Part shown: one piece after another, positions 47,853 through 60,239 of the stretch
How the letters are laid out: every line of letters starts with the position of its first letter
Position numbering within the stretch: position 1 is the first letter of the stretch
NCBI RefSeq assembly: GCF_024586455.1
Contig: NC_065923.1
Coordinates: 44,028,264-44,092,263, forward strand
Direction: 5' to 3'
From: Bactrocera neohumeralis
Lineage: Eukaryota; Arthropoda; Insecta; Diptera; Tephritidae
DNA: 64,000 bases
Made by a program: the position numbers and the translations under genes
Notes under the pieces: generated by a model
Database searches by the model: none
What the model was told of the DNA's origin: nothing
The model's input: the letters and a program-made list of their open reading frames with translations, nothing else

Positions 47853-48784
47853 TTGAGTTTTCTCTTGAAAATGTTTCGCAAAAGATACCGGAGTCAAAGA
47901 CAGATTGAGGAGATTATGGGGCACGCTAATCATGAGATCCCAAATCACATTCTTCATGCAGATACGGTCGACTTAGTGGTCTTGCCTCCGGAAACTACAG
48001 ATGCAGTAAGTGACACGGAAAATATCGATGAAGAGGAGCAAATACTCAACGATGGAAGTGCTTTTGTGCCTCACGAAATAGCTGGGAACATTGAACTATC
48101 TTGCGCGTACAATAAAGACAATCCGAATGCGTCAGCCGATTGCGACGAGACCGAGAAACATTCTACTGAATTTGAATCTAGTTCAAGTTCGCGTGTAACT
48201 TCCAAATACTCATATGCCACACATCGTAAGAGCATACAATAATCGAAAGGGTGGAGTTGATCTCTTCGATAATACCATGAACAATTATCGAATTCGCGTT
48301 CAAGGAAAAAAGTGGTATTGGCCACTGATAACAAATGGATTTGATGCTGCAATGGTGAACGCTTGGAAAATTCATTGTGCTCTCATCAAATATGAAAAGG
48401 GAATGTCACGCATCACCGAAAGATTGTATTGCACAAAAAATAGAGCCATTGGATCAATTGCAGTTCCGTATTTACGTTGCAGAATGTTTGCTTCGAATGG
48501 TAATACCGTCGATGTCGTCTTCGGAAACGTTAACTCCACAGTCAACAGCTGTTCGAATATCCAAAGACGCCGCTCTGGAGAGTGTTCGTAAAGACAAAGT
48601 TGGACATGGCACTAACAAATTAGAGAAGCCTCGTCCTTGTCAAAATTGTCATAAGCATTCGTCATATAAATGCACAAAATGCGATGTAGCTCTACATGTT
48701 TTGTGCTTCAATCAATTCCATGAAATACAAAGAGAAGATATTGAAAAAAGTGTAAAATTTTACAAATTTTTTAAAAATTGAAAA
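47853..48784 (+). pseudogene. PiggyBac-like transposase lacking its catalytic core
   Basis: The N-terminal frame (ATG at 47853 or 47871) carries the acidic region typical of piggyBac proteins: HADTVDLVVLPPETTDAVSD and NIDEEEQIL. It is joined at about 48210 to the C-terminal part of the transposase domain: VRAYNNRKGGVDLFDN, YRIRVQGKKWYWPLIT, AMVNAWKIHC. After a frameshift near 48440 come LQFRIYVAECLL and a cysteine-rich tail CQNCHKHSSYKCTKCDV with HVLCF. About 250 residues with the first two catalytic Asp are missing; the GGVDxxDN Asp is present. It uses a different sequence type from the piggyBac at 53.3 kb. No TTAA-flanked ends were identified with confidence. Confidence 0.8.
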
Positions 48785-50306
48785 AGGGGTTTTTGATCAA
48801 ATAAATTTTACTTTATGTTGTTTAAAAATATGTTCAAACTTGGCTTTTCTTAGTTTTTTAATTTAAATAGAAGATAATTTAATGCCAAAGATAATAAACT
48901 TTGCCTCAATTCCATACGACGTTTAGTTCTTTTTCTATCCTGCCCGTCAATTAAGAAAAATCGTAAAAATGAAAAACCGAGAAATCGCGCGTCAAAGTTT
49001 TCTCTTTCTGCCCATGCGCTAATATATCTGCTAGACGCTCGATCACTAATTTTCTTCTAGTTTCGACAATATTTCGAATTCCAATCTATATAACTTTGGG
49101 GACATAGTATTTTTAGATAATTTTTAAAGAGATTTTGATTTCATTGAATTCAATGTTTTTACAATGTACTATAAGAAGACTTACAACTCAATTTAAATGT
49201 AAATATAGCAAAATATGCAAATGTCTTTTTAACATTCTCTGAGAAAAGTATTTCACTATGGCAATAAAAAAGGATGAACTATTTTCATATAGCGGCTTCT
49301 GTACTGTGGCATGTGAAATGAATATACACTCCACCATACAGTGTAAGGAGGGACTCCTATGTTAAAAAGAATTTATTGCATAAAAGATTTTAAGATAACA
49401 GCGCATGCAACGTATGTATATGGGAAATTATAACAGATTTTTATGTTTGATGTAATAAAATATAATGTAATTGCTACCCACAATACTTTTAGCGTTATAT
49501 CATATATGTAAGATACGATGATAATTAAACAATCATTAATATAACTAAGACTTGTTGATAATAACAGATAATGAAAACGAACAGACATTAAGAATGAATG
49601 TTTTTCATTAAAATTGTAATACGCAAAAGGCTTGTGACCTATATTTCTGTGTCTTAAATTTCTTTTATCACGGACGTAATTTTTTCACTTCTCTCACTTT
49701 CGACGTACCCAAAGCGGTTAAACTAATGTTGTTTGGGGTCCTTTCAAGCGTTTTAGGCAATTCCGAAATAAGGCTATTTTCTGAAAGTTCGCAATATAAT
49801 TGTCTAATATACGTACTCGAATATGATTATTTACTTAAGCTTTGAATATTTCGTAAACTGTTCTACAGTTGAAAATTTTCTTTGTTTTTTGCAATATAAA
49901 TTTTGTTGTCAAAAAAAAACATGTTATGTTCTTAGAGACACAATTTTAGTTACGAGTGAATGGTGCCACTATAATTATTCGAACCTTCAGATACTTACTT
50001 AGTTAATTAAGGTATAATCTTTATTGAGGAAAAGAGTATTATATTTCAATTATCACTTATATTTCATATATTAACATGCAACTATGTACAAAGTATTGCG
50101 AGTTAATAGTAATTTCCCATTAATGAAATGAAACGCGTAACAAAAAAAAGAAATAATTATTTCATACAATATGTTTATTATTTCTTTACTTTTTTTAATA
50201 CACAGTATCAAGTATTTGTATATAATAGAAATATTTACCAATTTAAGTTTGTTCATCTTGTCTTTCTTCTATTTTATTAAATATTCTAAGCTAATTACTT
50301 AAGATT
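48785..50306. other. Intergenic, no gene seen
   Basis: AT-rich. The first 250 bp (GACGGGCAGG and CGCGCGATTTCTCGG in reverse complement, about 48940-49000) may be the right flank of the piggyBac element, but no matching left end was found. Confidence 0.4.
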
Positions 50307-50885
50307 ATGGAGTCATGTATAGAAGTTCACGCAAGTGAAGGAAGTTCTATGAGCGCCATTCACTTGTTCACCGGATGGGTCTGATAGTGAACGAGACCAA
50401 GACAAAATATATCCTGTCATCAAACAACAGTCGTCGCTATCGCGATTAAACTCCCTCGTCACTGTTGTCAACAATAACATCAGCCTCGAGATCCAATTCA
50501 GAATAACACTTTCCAACAAGTGCTACTTCGGACTGAGTAGGCAATTGAGAATTAAAGTCTTCTCTTTACGAACAAAGATTAAACTCTATTAACGGCGAAT
50601 ATTGTAATCGATGAACGATGAGCTTATGAGATATACGACGACACTGACATAGTTCAGCGAATTAAGCGACAGCGGCTACGCTGAGAGTATTCGACGTAGT
50701 ACCCGGCTTGGCAAGCAGAAGATGAAAGAGGCCTCCACTCTGTTGAATAGACCAGGTGGAGAAGGACCTGGCTTCGCTTGTAATCTTAAATTGGAGTCAA
50801 ACAGCGGGAAGGAAGAACGACTAGCGCGCTGTTGTAAACTCGGATATAACCGCGAAAACGGTGTCTTAGTTAATAAAGAAGAGTT
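50307..50885 (+). pseudogene. Internally deleted LINE, second copy with 5' leader
   Basis: It begins with the same leader as the copy at 6.53 kb (TGGAGTCATGTATAGAAGTT, about 59 bp shared). Near 50365 it jumps to the reverse-transcriptase region MGLIVNETKTKYILSSNN, then pieces equivalent to NKCYFGLSRQL, DIVQRIKRQRLR, W.DQVE.DL and WRAVVNS in broken frames. The endonuclease and the RT catalytic core are gone. The end near 50870 lacks a clear AAG tail (AAAGAAGAG). Confidence 0.7.
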
Positions 50886-52639
50886 AAAACTTAAGATAAA
50901 CCCTTTCGTTTATTCAGTTATTCATAATGTTGCATTTAATTCGCACTAATAAAACTTTCACTTAATTAATTGAAATATGTAATAAGGTTTAAATTATATG
51001 TGTTGTGTTTACAAAAAAAAATTTTACCGAAACTTGATTCTAGGAGAAACCTAAAATTACATAAAGCTAAAATTTCAATTGTGTTTTATCGTACTTCTGG
51101 AGTTACGAAGTAGGTGCAAGTAAAAGCTGTTTATAAAATGCTGAAATTGTAATGTAAAACTTTCTTGGCAGTCATCATCGATTGTTGCGTATGCGCCACG
51201 CTTTTTGCATGCTTCACAGGATGGTCTGGAGAAAATGTAGGGCTAACTTTTCATATTGCTCCACCCTTAATTTGAATTTCATTGAATACACAAAATTCCT
51301 TCAATTCAAATGCAAACTCGAGCTGATATATGTAGCACCAAATGCAACAGGCAGAACAGCCCAGCCTGAAGAAATGCGAAAAGAAGGGCAGAGTCGTTTG
51401 ACTACGAATCGTTGAACTGCCGATTGTTTTTCAATTTGTGAATTAAAATTGTAAACCTAAAAGTTTCGATACCTCTTATATATAGTAGGTATAATTACCG
51501 TAAAATTATTATACCGAAACGTTTGCTAATAACTAAATTCGTTATTCGTAGATAACAAATGCGCCTGTTAAAACGACTTTCATGGAAAGTTAATAATAAT
51601 ACATATACATATACCACCACCTATTATCTTTTTAATTGGAAATGTAGACAAAGTTTTTAATTTTTATATGGCGTATTGATATATCTTGCGTACTTCGTAA
51701 GCAAATAAATCTTCCCTTTTCGGATTGACCTTCGAGCAGATAGCACGTGTCCTTATCCCAACTAATTACATATACCATATATAAAGCACACCAACTCTCG
51801 GAATCTATGATGTTCATAAGGTTAAAGAGGCAGTTCTGAGAAGTTTGTATGCATAACTGACTTTATATTCAACAACTACAATTTTTCGAAAATTTTTGGT
51901 TGTTGAACAAACCAAACAAGCGCATAATATAAACAATACTTCTTAATTGCACGAAAATTGAATAGTCATGACTTTCTAGCAGTAAGTAAAACAGATATAA
52001 CGTTCAACAAAATTGATAGTAGAAAACATGCGCATTTGCTTACAAACCCTAACAAAGCAACGCCACAGAGTTTGGCTGCTGTTTAATTAAAATTCTGTTT
52101 AATTAAACGCTTCGAATTCCGCGAGTGTCACAAGTCATTGGTTCATTCTAATAGAACTAAAGAAAAGGCAAAAAATTACTGAAGATATATACAGCTTCAA
52201 ACCAGCAACAAAATAATTAGGAATAAGATGTGCACACCTCATTAGACAGAGGAGGGCACCGGTAAATACAAGGACACGATGTGTAATGATAGAAATTTAC
52301 GCTAATTTGCATATATATTAAAAATTGTCAAGAAGCGATTAGTGGTCATCAATTGAGTAATGCCCTTTGTATATAAATACAAGTAAATTATTGTTCCCTC
52401 TTTTTCGTTGTCTATTTGAGCCTGCCTTAAGACAGTGGGCTGAAATAAAAGAAACGCAGTGCGAAAGTTTATTTGATTTGCCTTCCCTAAATATTCGCCA
52501 GGCAATTGGTTATATAAGTAAAATTGATGAAATAAATAAAATTAATTGTCACAATTTTGATTAAAGGAGAATAAGTATCAAAATTTTATGGGGCAGTCAT
52601 ATTCGAACGACACGAAATGAATGCTGGTTGGCTGTCAGC
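50886..52639. other. Intergenic, no gene supported
   Basis: Frames such as 51182-51415 (77 codons) have no motif I recognise. No repeat ends were noted. Confidence 0.4.
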
Positions 52640-53303
52640 CCATACAAACTGAAACTTGAGTAAAAATAGTGATATAATGAAACTTCATACGCGTATTCTT
52701 TGAAAATAAACGTAATAGAGCCACTGCCATGCCCTCAAAATGCCACCACTTATCGAAAATCGCCATAGTAAACCGCAAATCAAGATACAAAACTGTAATA
52801 TGGCATATGAGATCGCAGTTGCGAATTAAACATTTTGAAAAAACGAGGGTAGCTAAAGGCACATGTTCCGTTATCCACTTAAAAATACAATAACCTAATT
52901 TGCTCAGGTCAAATCCCTTATACAAACCCTGCTTATTCCGTTAAAAATTACTATAAGCACGATAAATCAATAAATAAATACGCCCGACACATTAAATTTT
53001 ACAACCGACATCGTACGAGAGGATTTGTAAAAGCCGGGGTCAAAATAAGGTAATGGGCATGGCACCGCCCATATTTAGCTGATAACCAATATCTCAGCCC
53101 TACTCCACCGATATCGACAAAATTCGATATGTTATATTATCTTGACATTAATATGTTCCTTAGAGAAAATTGGAGAAATCGGATTACAACCACGCCTACT
53201 TCCCATAAACCAAAACTTTAAATTACATCTGATTCTTTCATTTCCCGGTATGCAAGTAAAGCAACAACCATTGTTAGGTTAAAATTTTGACCGAATAGTG
53301 CAC
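52640..53303 (+). repeat. Dispersed repeat family B, left part of a split copy
   Basis: Begins in AAACTTGAGTAAAAATAG and continues with AAGCACGATAAATCAATAAA, GGCATGGCACCGCCC, ACCGATATCGACAAAATTCG and CCACGCCTACTTCCCATA to GACCGAATAGTGCAC. It is interrupted at TTAA (53304-53307) by the piggyBac element and resumes at 55139. Confidence 0.75.
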
Positions 53304-53307
53304 TTAA

Positions 53308-55134
53308 CCCATTTACAACCAAGGAGTCAAAAAATAAGTTTATTTAAAATTTTCAGTTTTTTATTGATTTATACCATCGCAGAGATGAACAAAAAAAATT
53401 TTTTTTTTTTTTCTTACATATACGAAGAAAATTTTGCTGTACCCACACAAGTACAATGGTCAAAAGTGTATAAAATATTTATGAGTGGGCAAGCCGTTCC
53501 AGATACCGAATATTAGGCATATTGAGGATTCTCTTTGGAAAATGTGCTCCTCCAGCTGGGAAACTTGTATCTTTTCAAATCGAATCGCGTATCAAGCAAA
53601 TCTTTGGTACTATTATTCACGTCTTTGTACAGCTTCCAAGCGTTTACCATTGTGAAATCGAAGTAAACAGCGAGCAATTTTATAATTTTTGATAAAAGTC
53701 ATGATGTAGAAACCCGCCCATACCGTGGTTTGTAATTTGAAAAAATTTGGCTGAGGTATACTTATCTTTTTTTTGTTCCAGTTTTGACCAAGCTTTACGT
53801 AAAACGGTTCAACCGTATCAAAATTAAATCCCATAGTTACGACATTATTGTCATTCCATACAAACAATATTTTTATTATTGTAAATATCCTCTTGTGTTT
53901 TTGAAATATTTTTTTGGATTCAAAGGACACTTTTTATCTCTCGTTGCTCCTATGGCTTTGAATTTCAAAACTGAAAAAATTGTCGAGATAATATATCGCC
54001 TGGGTTATTTATGATTTTTATTAGATCATCTCCAAGGAAGATGTTTTGTATCACTATCAACATTTTTAGCACCACAGTAATCAAATTGGTACAAGTACCC
54101 AGTGCAATTTTTAAATCCAATATTTCCTTTGATGAATTGTTTCGCTGAATGATGGCCAAAATTTTACCATTACAATTGAAAGCTTTTCGTGCATAAAACC
54201 CTAAACTTTTATATTCCATCGAGTTTTTGCCATTTTATCAGACTTGTCAATTTCAGTACATGTTTTATTTCAAAAATCTGTTTTTAAACTTACAAGAGAT
54301 GATAACGTGTCTTCATTCATTGCCAATATTTCTCTTGATTTAAAATAAAATGCCTAAAACTTTTAGATATCTTCGTCGAATATTTTATGTTAGAAGCATA
54401 CAAATGAATTTGTTCTATTCAAAACATCTTTATCAGTGTCTCAAAATCGTTCTACCATCCAAATCCTTTTTCATTTTCATCTTATTTTCTATATATGTAT
54501 ATAGTAGTCGAATCCATTGTCAAGTTGTATGCTTCGTTGTTCCAAATAAGGCTTACAGAACGTATTTCGGCACCCATTCTTTGTAGCTGGGCAAGCGGTA
54601 TTTCATCTTCGCTGTCAAAGTTTATGCGTTATTGAATACTTCAACGCGCAATCGCTTGGGCAAGTTTATTTCATTTATGTTATCTTCATCAGTCATTTCG
54701 ACATCAGATATCGACGTCATCTGCCATTATCCATGTTCAGCTAAAGCCTGTGAAAGTTGTTTATATCTCTTTCCATAAAAACACGAAGTGGAAATAGCCA
54801 TCGGATACAATATTTTACCTACACATTTTTTGCACATTGTACCTAAACGGGTACACAACTTTTGAGGGTTTTTTTGTAAAATTGATCTCTTTAGTCTTAT
54901 CTCGCACAACACACAATTTTAAAACTAACAACTCACAGATAATAGCTCATCAACAGCAAAATAATGACTAAAGACACAAAATCACACAATATGAAAAAAC
55001 CATTGTTATGAATTCGCGTGAAGTTAAAACTTATGATCAAAAATTTGTGTGCAAATACTTAGCATTGAGTTACGCCACATGCCTAAACTTGACTGATTTT
55101 CTGTACACAAGCGAGTACAATGGTTGTAAATGGG
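53308..55134 (-). mobile_element. PiggyBac-superfamily element, 1827 bp, with TTAA duplication
   Basis: The ends are CCCATTTACAACCA at 53308-53321 and its exact reverse complement at 55121-55134. TTAA flanks both sides (53304-53307, 55135-55138). It is nested in a family B repeat whose sequence is continuous if the element and one TTAA are removed. The minus strand holds a decayed transposase: an acidic N-terminal piece (ISDVEMTDEDNINEINLPKR, about 54700-54620; DSEDEIPLAQLQRMG), a central piece SKEILDLKIALGT with IFLGDDLIK (54219-53965), VWNDNNVVTMGFNFD and ISIPQPNFF (53930-53740), then in another frame DFTMVNAWKLYKDVNN and LLDTRFDLKRY. Several stops and frameshifts make it inactive. Confidence 0.92.
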
Positions 55135-55138
55135 TTAA

Positions 55139-56632
55139 AGTAGCCACCTTATGACCAAAAATTGTTAAAATCGGACTTCAACTGTTCAAGCCCCCAGATA
55201 CCGAATATTAGGGATATTTCTACAGGGGACGTTTTATCGAAACATCGCTGACATGCTATGTGAAATTTGGAGCAAATACTTTCTTGATAAAAAGTATACA
55301 AAAATGGGTTGAATGAGGTTAAACAAAAATTTTCGAGCTTCGGGGTTACTTTATACCGCATATGTATGTGGATATATGAGTTATCTTAATGAAAACGAGA
55401 AAGTACTTTTTGCTTATATCATTGTGCCTAATTTGCCCAGGCCTCCATATAACCAATATCATATACCTAATATACAGTTTTCAAAATTTACAATATATAA
55501 CATAATTTTATATTCCATCTGATTCATTCACTTTACAGTACATGTATCAAGAAGTAAACTCAAGCCCCAGTATCTATTATTGACTTTTGACCAAAAAATT
55601 ATACCATTGAAATTCAGAGAGAATCGTTGCCTGACAAAAGTAATGTGTATCCAAAATGGATCGAATCGTGTCAATACCTTCCCGAGCCTCCATGTACATA
55701 ATATAAAGATTTTCGAACTTGTCACCTGCAAGTTTAAGGTTGGTACGCAGCTCTCAAGTAATTGCTCAAGAAAAAAAAAATACATTATTTCTCAAGTAAT
55801 TTTGGCAGCTGGTTACGCATTGTGAATGATCTACATTAGAAGAGCAAGAGAGAATAAACAAAGAAAACAAACTTTGTGCGTAATATGTATGTGTGTATGT
55901 GTATGGTAACATAAATATTTTTATTGAGATTTAAAAATGTTGTTGATGATTGGTAGGTTTTTCTTCAAAATGGAATATACTTCATAATAATGATTTCAAC
56001 TAATTTAGGATGAATTTGACGATTACTTCGAATTTCCTTCAAGAAACAATTGTTGATTTGATGTTTCTTCGCAAAGCAAGGTTTGCCATATTCACATTTA
56101 CTGAAAAAAAATCAAAAAATTGGTACTGGATTTCTTGAAGCTGCGTACTAGCACAAGTAAATTTGTCGCAGGAAAGTATCTTGACCGTTTCTTAAGCGTT
56201 TTTTTTTATATGAAGTTTTTACGTTTCTTGAGAGCTGCGTACTAAGCTTTATACGGAACATATTGGTTATATCAAAGAAAATTTCAGGACGTATTTTACT
56301 CATAACAGTTTATATTTGTACCTAAATTAGATAAAATTGGGCTTGGGCTGCCATACGAGTATAACTATTATCAGAATTTTTGAACATTGATTCGTGATTA
56401 TATATGAGACACCTTGATGAAACCCAAGAGTGTTTTATTATTCTGTGGCATAATAATTGTATTTCAAATATAAGTCACGAGAAATCTAAATTTGTTTGTA
56501 ATTTTCATTAACGATTTCTTCGAATAATAATATAAAATTTTTAATACAAAGATTTTCCAGCACCTTAAGCAATTTCCCGATCTTTGATTTTTGTCACGTA
56601 TATAATTCGGAACTAAGCCCTTCCTTATTTTT
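55139..56632 (+). repeat. Dispersed repeat family B, right part of the split copy
   Basis: Resumes with GTAGCCACCTTATGACC, ACCGAATATTAGG and AAAATGGGTTGAATG, has an extra partial block (CAAAATGGATCGAATCG near 55660), is broken again by a 500-bp MITE, and ends with GTATATAATTCGG, AACTAAGCCCTTCCTTA. The right hairpin arm and loop are deleted. Confidence 0.65.
55743..56242. mobile_element. 500-bp MITE with inverted ends, nested in family B
   Basis: GTACGCAGCTCTCAAG at 55743-55758 pairs exactly with CTTGAGAGCTGCGTAC at 56227-56242. There is an internal extra copy of part of the end (AGCTGCGTACTAG near 56140) and repeated CTCAAGTAATT words. It has no coding frame and no unambiguous target duplication, so its superfamily is unknown. 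Confidence 0.65.
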
Positions 56633-57894
56633 TTTATAATATTTCTGCTTAAACGTTTGATTATACTTCATTCCTAGACTTCAAAATCATACAATTTCTT
56701 TTGGTTTGGACAGCGTTAGTAATTGTTGCTTGTTTCTAGCGCTTTCATTGAAAATTATGTTAGTCATTTTCTATCGATTTTCATTTTGGGATAGTTGAGT
56801 TCTTATTTAAAATGTTACGTAATAATTGGTAATCAGCGGTTGGCAAGTTGATAGCCAAATCAAAATTTTACTTAATTATACAAATAAAATTAAATTCGGG
56901 GCGAACATTGAAGAATATCATTAGGCAATAATGCAATATGTATTTTTTTGTTGTATAACACAATCTCATATTTTACATAAAAAAAGAAATACATATTTCG
57001 TAGGCAGAAAAGTTTTACTTCTAGTTCATTAACAAATTAATAGGTGAATTTGCCAAACTGGGATGTACCAATTTGCAGCGACTGCCATTGCAAGAGTCAA
57101 TATTTCATATTGCTGTGCACGCTGTTAGGGCAAAGTTTCGTTGGTTTGGTCCTTGCAGCTTCCACTTTGGCTATTCAAGTGAGGTAGAAATTCCCTGCCG
57201 AACTTTATTTTGAAATTGTTCAATTTTAATTTGTAGAAATGCAAAGTAATTTGTAATTAGTCACTGCGAACAGTAACGTAAAAGTTCAATATTCATTGGC
57301 AGTATTCGCCTGAAAACTTTATATTTACTGGTTAACAGATTTGAGTAGTTAGTGAGTAAAAATTAAACAGCCAATAAAAAATTATTGAAAATACATTGAA
57401 AATGTTATCGTCGAAATTTACCCTGATTTAAGACAATTTGATATCAAATATTATTAAAATTATATACACAATTTATCCAAAATAATGAAAGAGTTTCGGG
57501 AATGTAGAAATATTATATTTTATAATAAGAATCGACTGTCAGAAGCAGACAAATGGTATAAGTAGTTTCTAATAAAAGACACTGATCTATCGACATCATC
57601 AGGCCACGTCGCATTATTAGAGAACATCAATCCGGAAAAGCTATTGGAATACTTGTTAGGAGTTATTTTAATTAGAAGAAATTTATTGTACTTAATATGT
57701 TTCACAGGTATTGCATATAGACGGAATTATACCAAAATTTGTGCCGTCTTACTACCAACTATGATTTCTATCAGTGTCATATTATAATAATATTTTCATA
57801 TATGTAATATGAATCATTGGCACATGGCCTTCAACATAGAGAAGTTCAGTACTAAAATTGGAAGTCTTAAAGTTTAAGTTTACATTTTCACTTA
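56633..57894. other. Intergenic, no gene seen
   Basis: No supported feature. Minus-strand frame 57520-57705 has no motif. Confidence 0.45.
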
Positions 57895-58010
57895 ATAATA
57901 TTGGGTTTGTATTTTGTTAATAGATGTCGTTGCAGTCGTATATCTCCAGTGCTACCAGTCACATTGTGTCATACCATATCCTAGTGTTGGAAAGGTGAGA
58001 TCTTAAACTT
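57895..58010 (+). repeat. Fragment of the irritans-type mariner/MITE
   Basis: TTTGTATTTTGTTAATAG, GTCGTTGCAGTCGTATATCT, CCAGTGCTACC and GGAAAGGTGAGAT match 21.6 kb (plus) and the interior of the 40.73-40.99 kb MITE (minus). The outermost terminal repeat is eroded. Confidence 0.7.
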
Positions 58011-58237
58011 CAATTAACCAAACAAGACTTTCGACCACTCAATACAACACACTAATTTGTGCATAATATGATATCTGGTAGTAAAGAGGTAGCATGCAAA
58101 CAAATTAAATATTTTACTGTTGGTAAAATGGCTTCATCATCCTAAAACGGACTTACTACTCAAAACTGCAAAATATGAAAGTAACAATTTTAATTGCTTG
58201 AGCGCATGCTGGGTTTGTTCACGGGTTATTAATTTAA

Positions 58238-58904
58238 GGGGCTATACCAGTGTGACACTTTCAAAATAACTTTTTTTGTTGGCTTCTTCGACAGTTCATG
58301 TTTCCAAAAATATCCTGTGAAATCGGCAAGGTCGTATCTTCAATAATTTTTGAGTGAAATTATAAACGCGTTTTTCTCGAAACGACATTTTTCAAAATTG
58401 CTGACATCATAACTCAACGAGAAATTAACCGATCGACTTTAAATTAAAAGTGAGTATTGTTGAATACATTTACTATACAATGACGTAAGATCTTTCTGAT
58501 TGGTTGAAAATTGTCAATTTGGCATTAAAAAAACGACCATTTTTTACCTAAAAAACGATTTACTTTTTTCAAAATTAGGTTAATTTATTATGCTAATTTT
58601 TGATATTTTGCAGTGATTGTATATGAAATATCTTTAAGTTTAATAAACTTTTCGAATTTTGTTATTTCAGCTACTCATTCGGCCGGAATCATGTCAGCAG
58701 TTGGGGCACTTTTTTTTGGCATCTCCAAAGATAGCCCATTACTCCGTTATTTTTCAACATTTTTGTAAAAAACAAAATTTTTAACGTAGCCGAAAATATA
58801 CCTTATTACGCTCAAAGAAGTTCGAAATATTCAATTGCGTACTTTCTATTAAAAAAATTCACGAAAATCGCCTAATTTTTCATGCGTCACACTGGTATAG
58901 CCCC
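58238..58904. mobile_element. 667-bp TTAA-flanked MITE with perfect 19-bp TIRs
   Basis: GGGGCTATACCAGTGTGAC at the left and its exact reverse complement at the right, each bordered by TTAA (58234-58237 and 58905-58908). No open frame of note lies inside. TTAA duplication is characteristic of the piggyBac superfamily. The G-rich ends differ from the CCC ends of the element at 53.3 kb, so this is a separate family. With no transposase, the assignment is inferred from the target site. Confidence 0.85.
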
Positions 58905-58994
58905 TTAAAGCAAAAATCTAAATTGAGTCGCACGGCACGTTGATAATCATCAACAGTCTCTGAATCATAGTACTTATGGTTATGATAAAACAGA

Positions 58995-59100
58995 GAATAA
59001 TTATACCCTCACAACAAGACTTATGGAGTGTTATATACAAGTTTTGTTCGCTGAACGGTTGTTTCTAGCATCTGAAACTAATCGAGATCAGAATTTGCAT
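58995..59100 (+). repeat. Family B left-end module
   Basis: ATTATACCCTCACAACAAG, GGAGTGTTATATACAAGTTT, TGTTCGCTGAACGGTTGTTT and ATCTGAAACTAATCGAG form a forward left-end module. The interior does not follow. Confidence 0.6.
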
Positions 59101-60239
59101 TTATTTCGCAGTCTTAATAAAATTTTAATTGTACATGATGACCGAAATCCTGAGCACACCATGAAAAAAGTTGGAAATGAATAGCGAAACAAATTTTCTA
59201 TCATCCTGACCTATTATGACTTTTTAAAATTATTGTTGAGACAAAAATGTTCAAGCCGCCAACAATATATTCGTCACTGATGACACAATTGCTGTTATTT
59301 TTGGAAATTGTGAGGGCTTTTCTTTATTACCTTTCACATACGTAATTTATATACACGTACAGTACAATTTGTGAACATTGTATTTCAGCGGTTTTACACT
59401 ACTGCACATAAATAAATACTTTTACTACTGAAATTATCGGAGTAAATGTGCATGGAAAAATATAGCCTAAAGAAATGCCAGTAAATGCAAAGATGAACTT
59501 ACACCACGTACTTGTAAATACATATACAAACATATGTATGTATATATGTAAGCACTTACTTATACACTTCAATAAATTAAGAACACGCCAGAGAGAGAGA
59601 AATCGACATAACACATGCATATGTAAACCGCATTGTGACGGAAAAAGCGCTACATTGTAATTTGTGCTCACATTCACACATACTTTTTCGAGAATAAATA
59701 AATGCACATAGTCAACTACTTCCCAGGAGGCAAAAGGCAATATGTTTCAGTATGATAAGTCCATACCCTCTTTACAACCAGTATGATGCTATTAAAGAGC
59801 GCGTTGTTGTAGTATCTTGTATGTGCGCGCACACTTTTGCTGCGTAAGATTTACAGGAAATTAATTTGTTGAATTGCATCTGGAAAAAGGATGCCTCAAC
59901 AATGCTATTGTTAAATGTACCTTAAAATATGCAGTTTCTTTCTCATATATGTAGATGCAATGTTTGAAATCGGAAAATGGAAGTAACAATACACAATGCC
60001 AGAAATAACTGTGTAAGTATATTCTATACCTGATTCTATATAGTTAGAAAAAAATCAATTAATGCACATTGATGAATACTTTGAAGACTATCCGATAAGT
60101 AAATCAAATATGGTATTAACGTTTGTAATTCATTGAGAAAAGGCTCAAAACCAGTTCCTTAAATAGCCATATCACAGAATATTATTTCTTGTCTTCCTAA
60201 GGTTTCGTGCATAAAAAAAATGTTAAAGCGGCATAAATA
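59101..60239. other. Intergenic, no gene seen
   Basis: Small GAGAGAGA tract near 59590 and TATGTATGTATAT near 59534. Minus frame 59399-59740 (113 codons, Cys/Phe-rich) overlaps a plus frame in the same DNA and has no known motif. Confidence 0.45.

Noticed and set aside
53613..53930. 105-codon frame as a novel gene
   Set aside because: It is part of the decayed piggyBac transposase (VWNDNNVVTMGFNFD, IPQPNFF).
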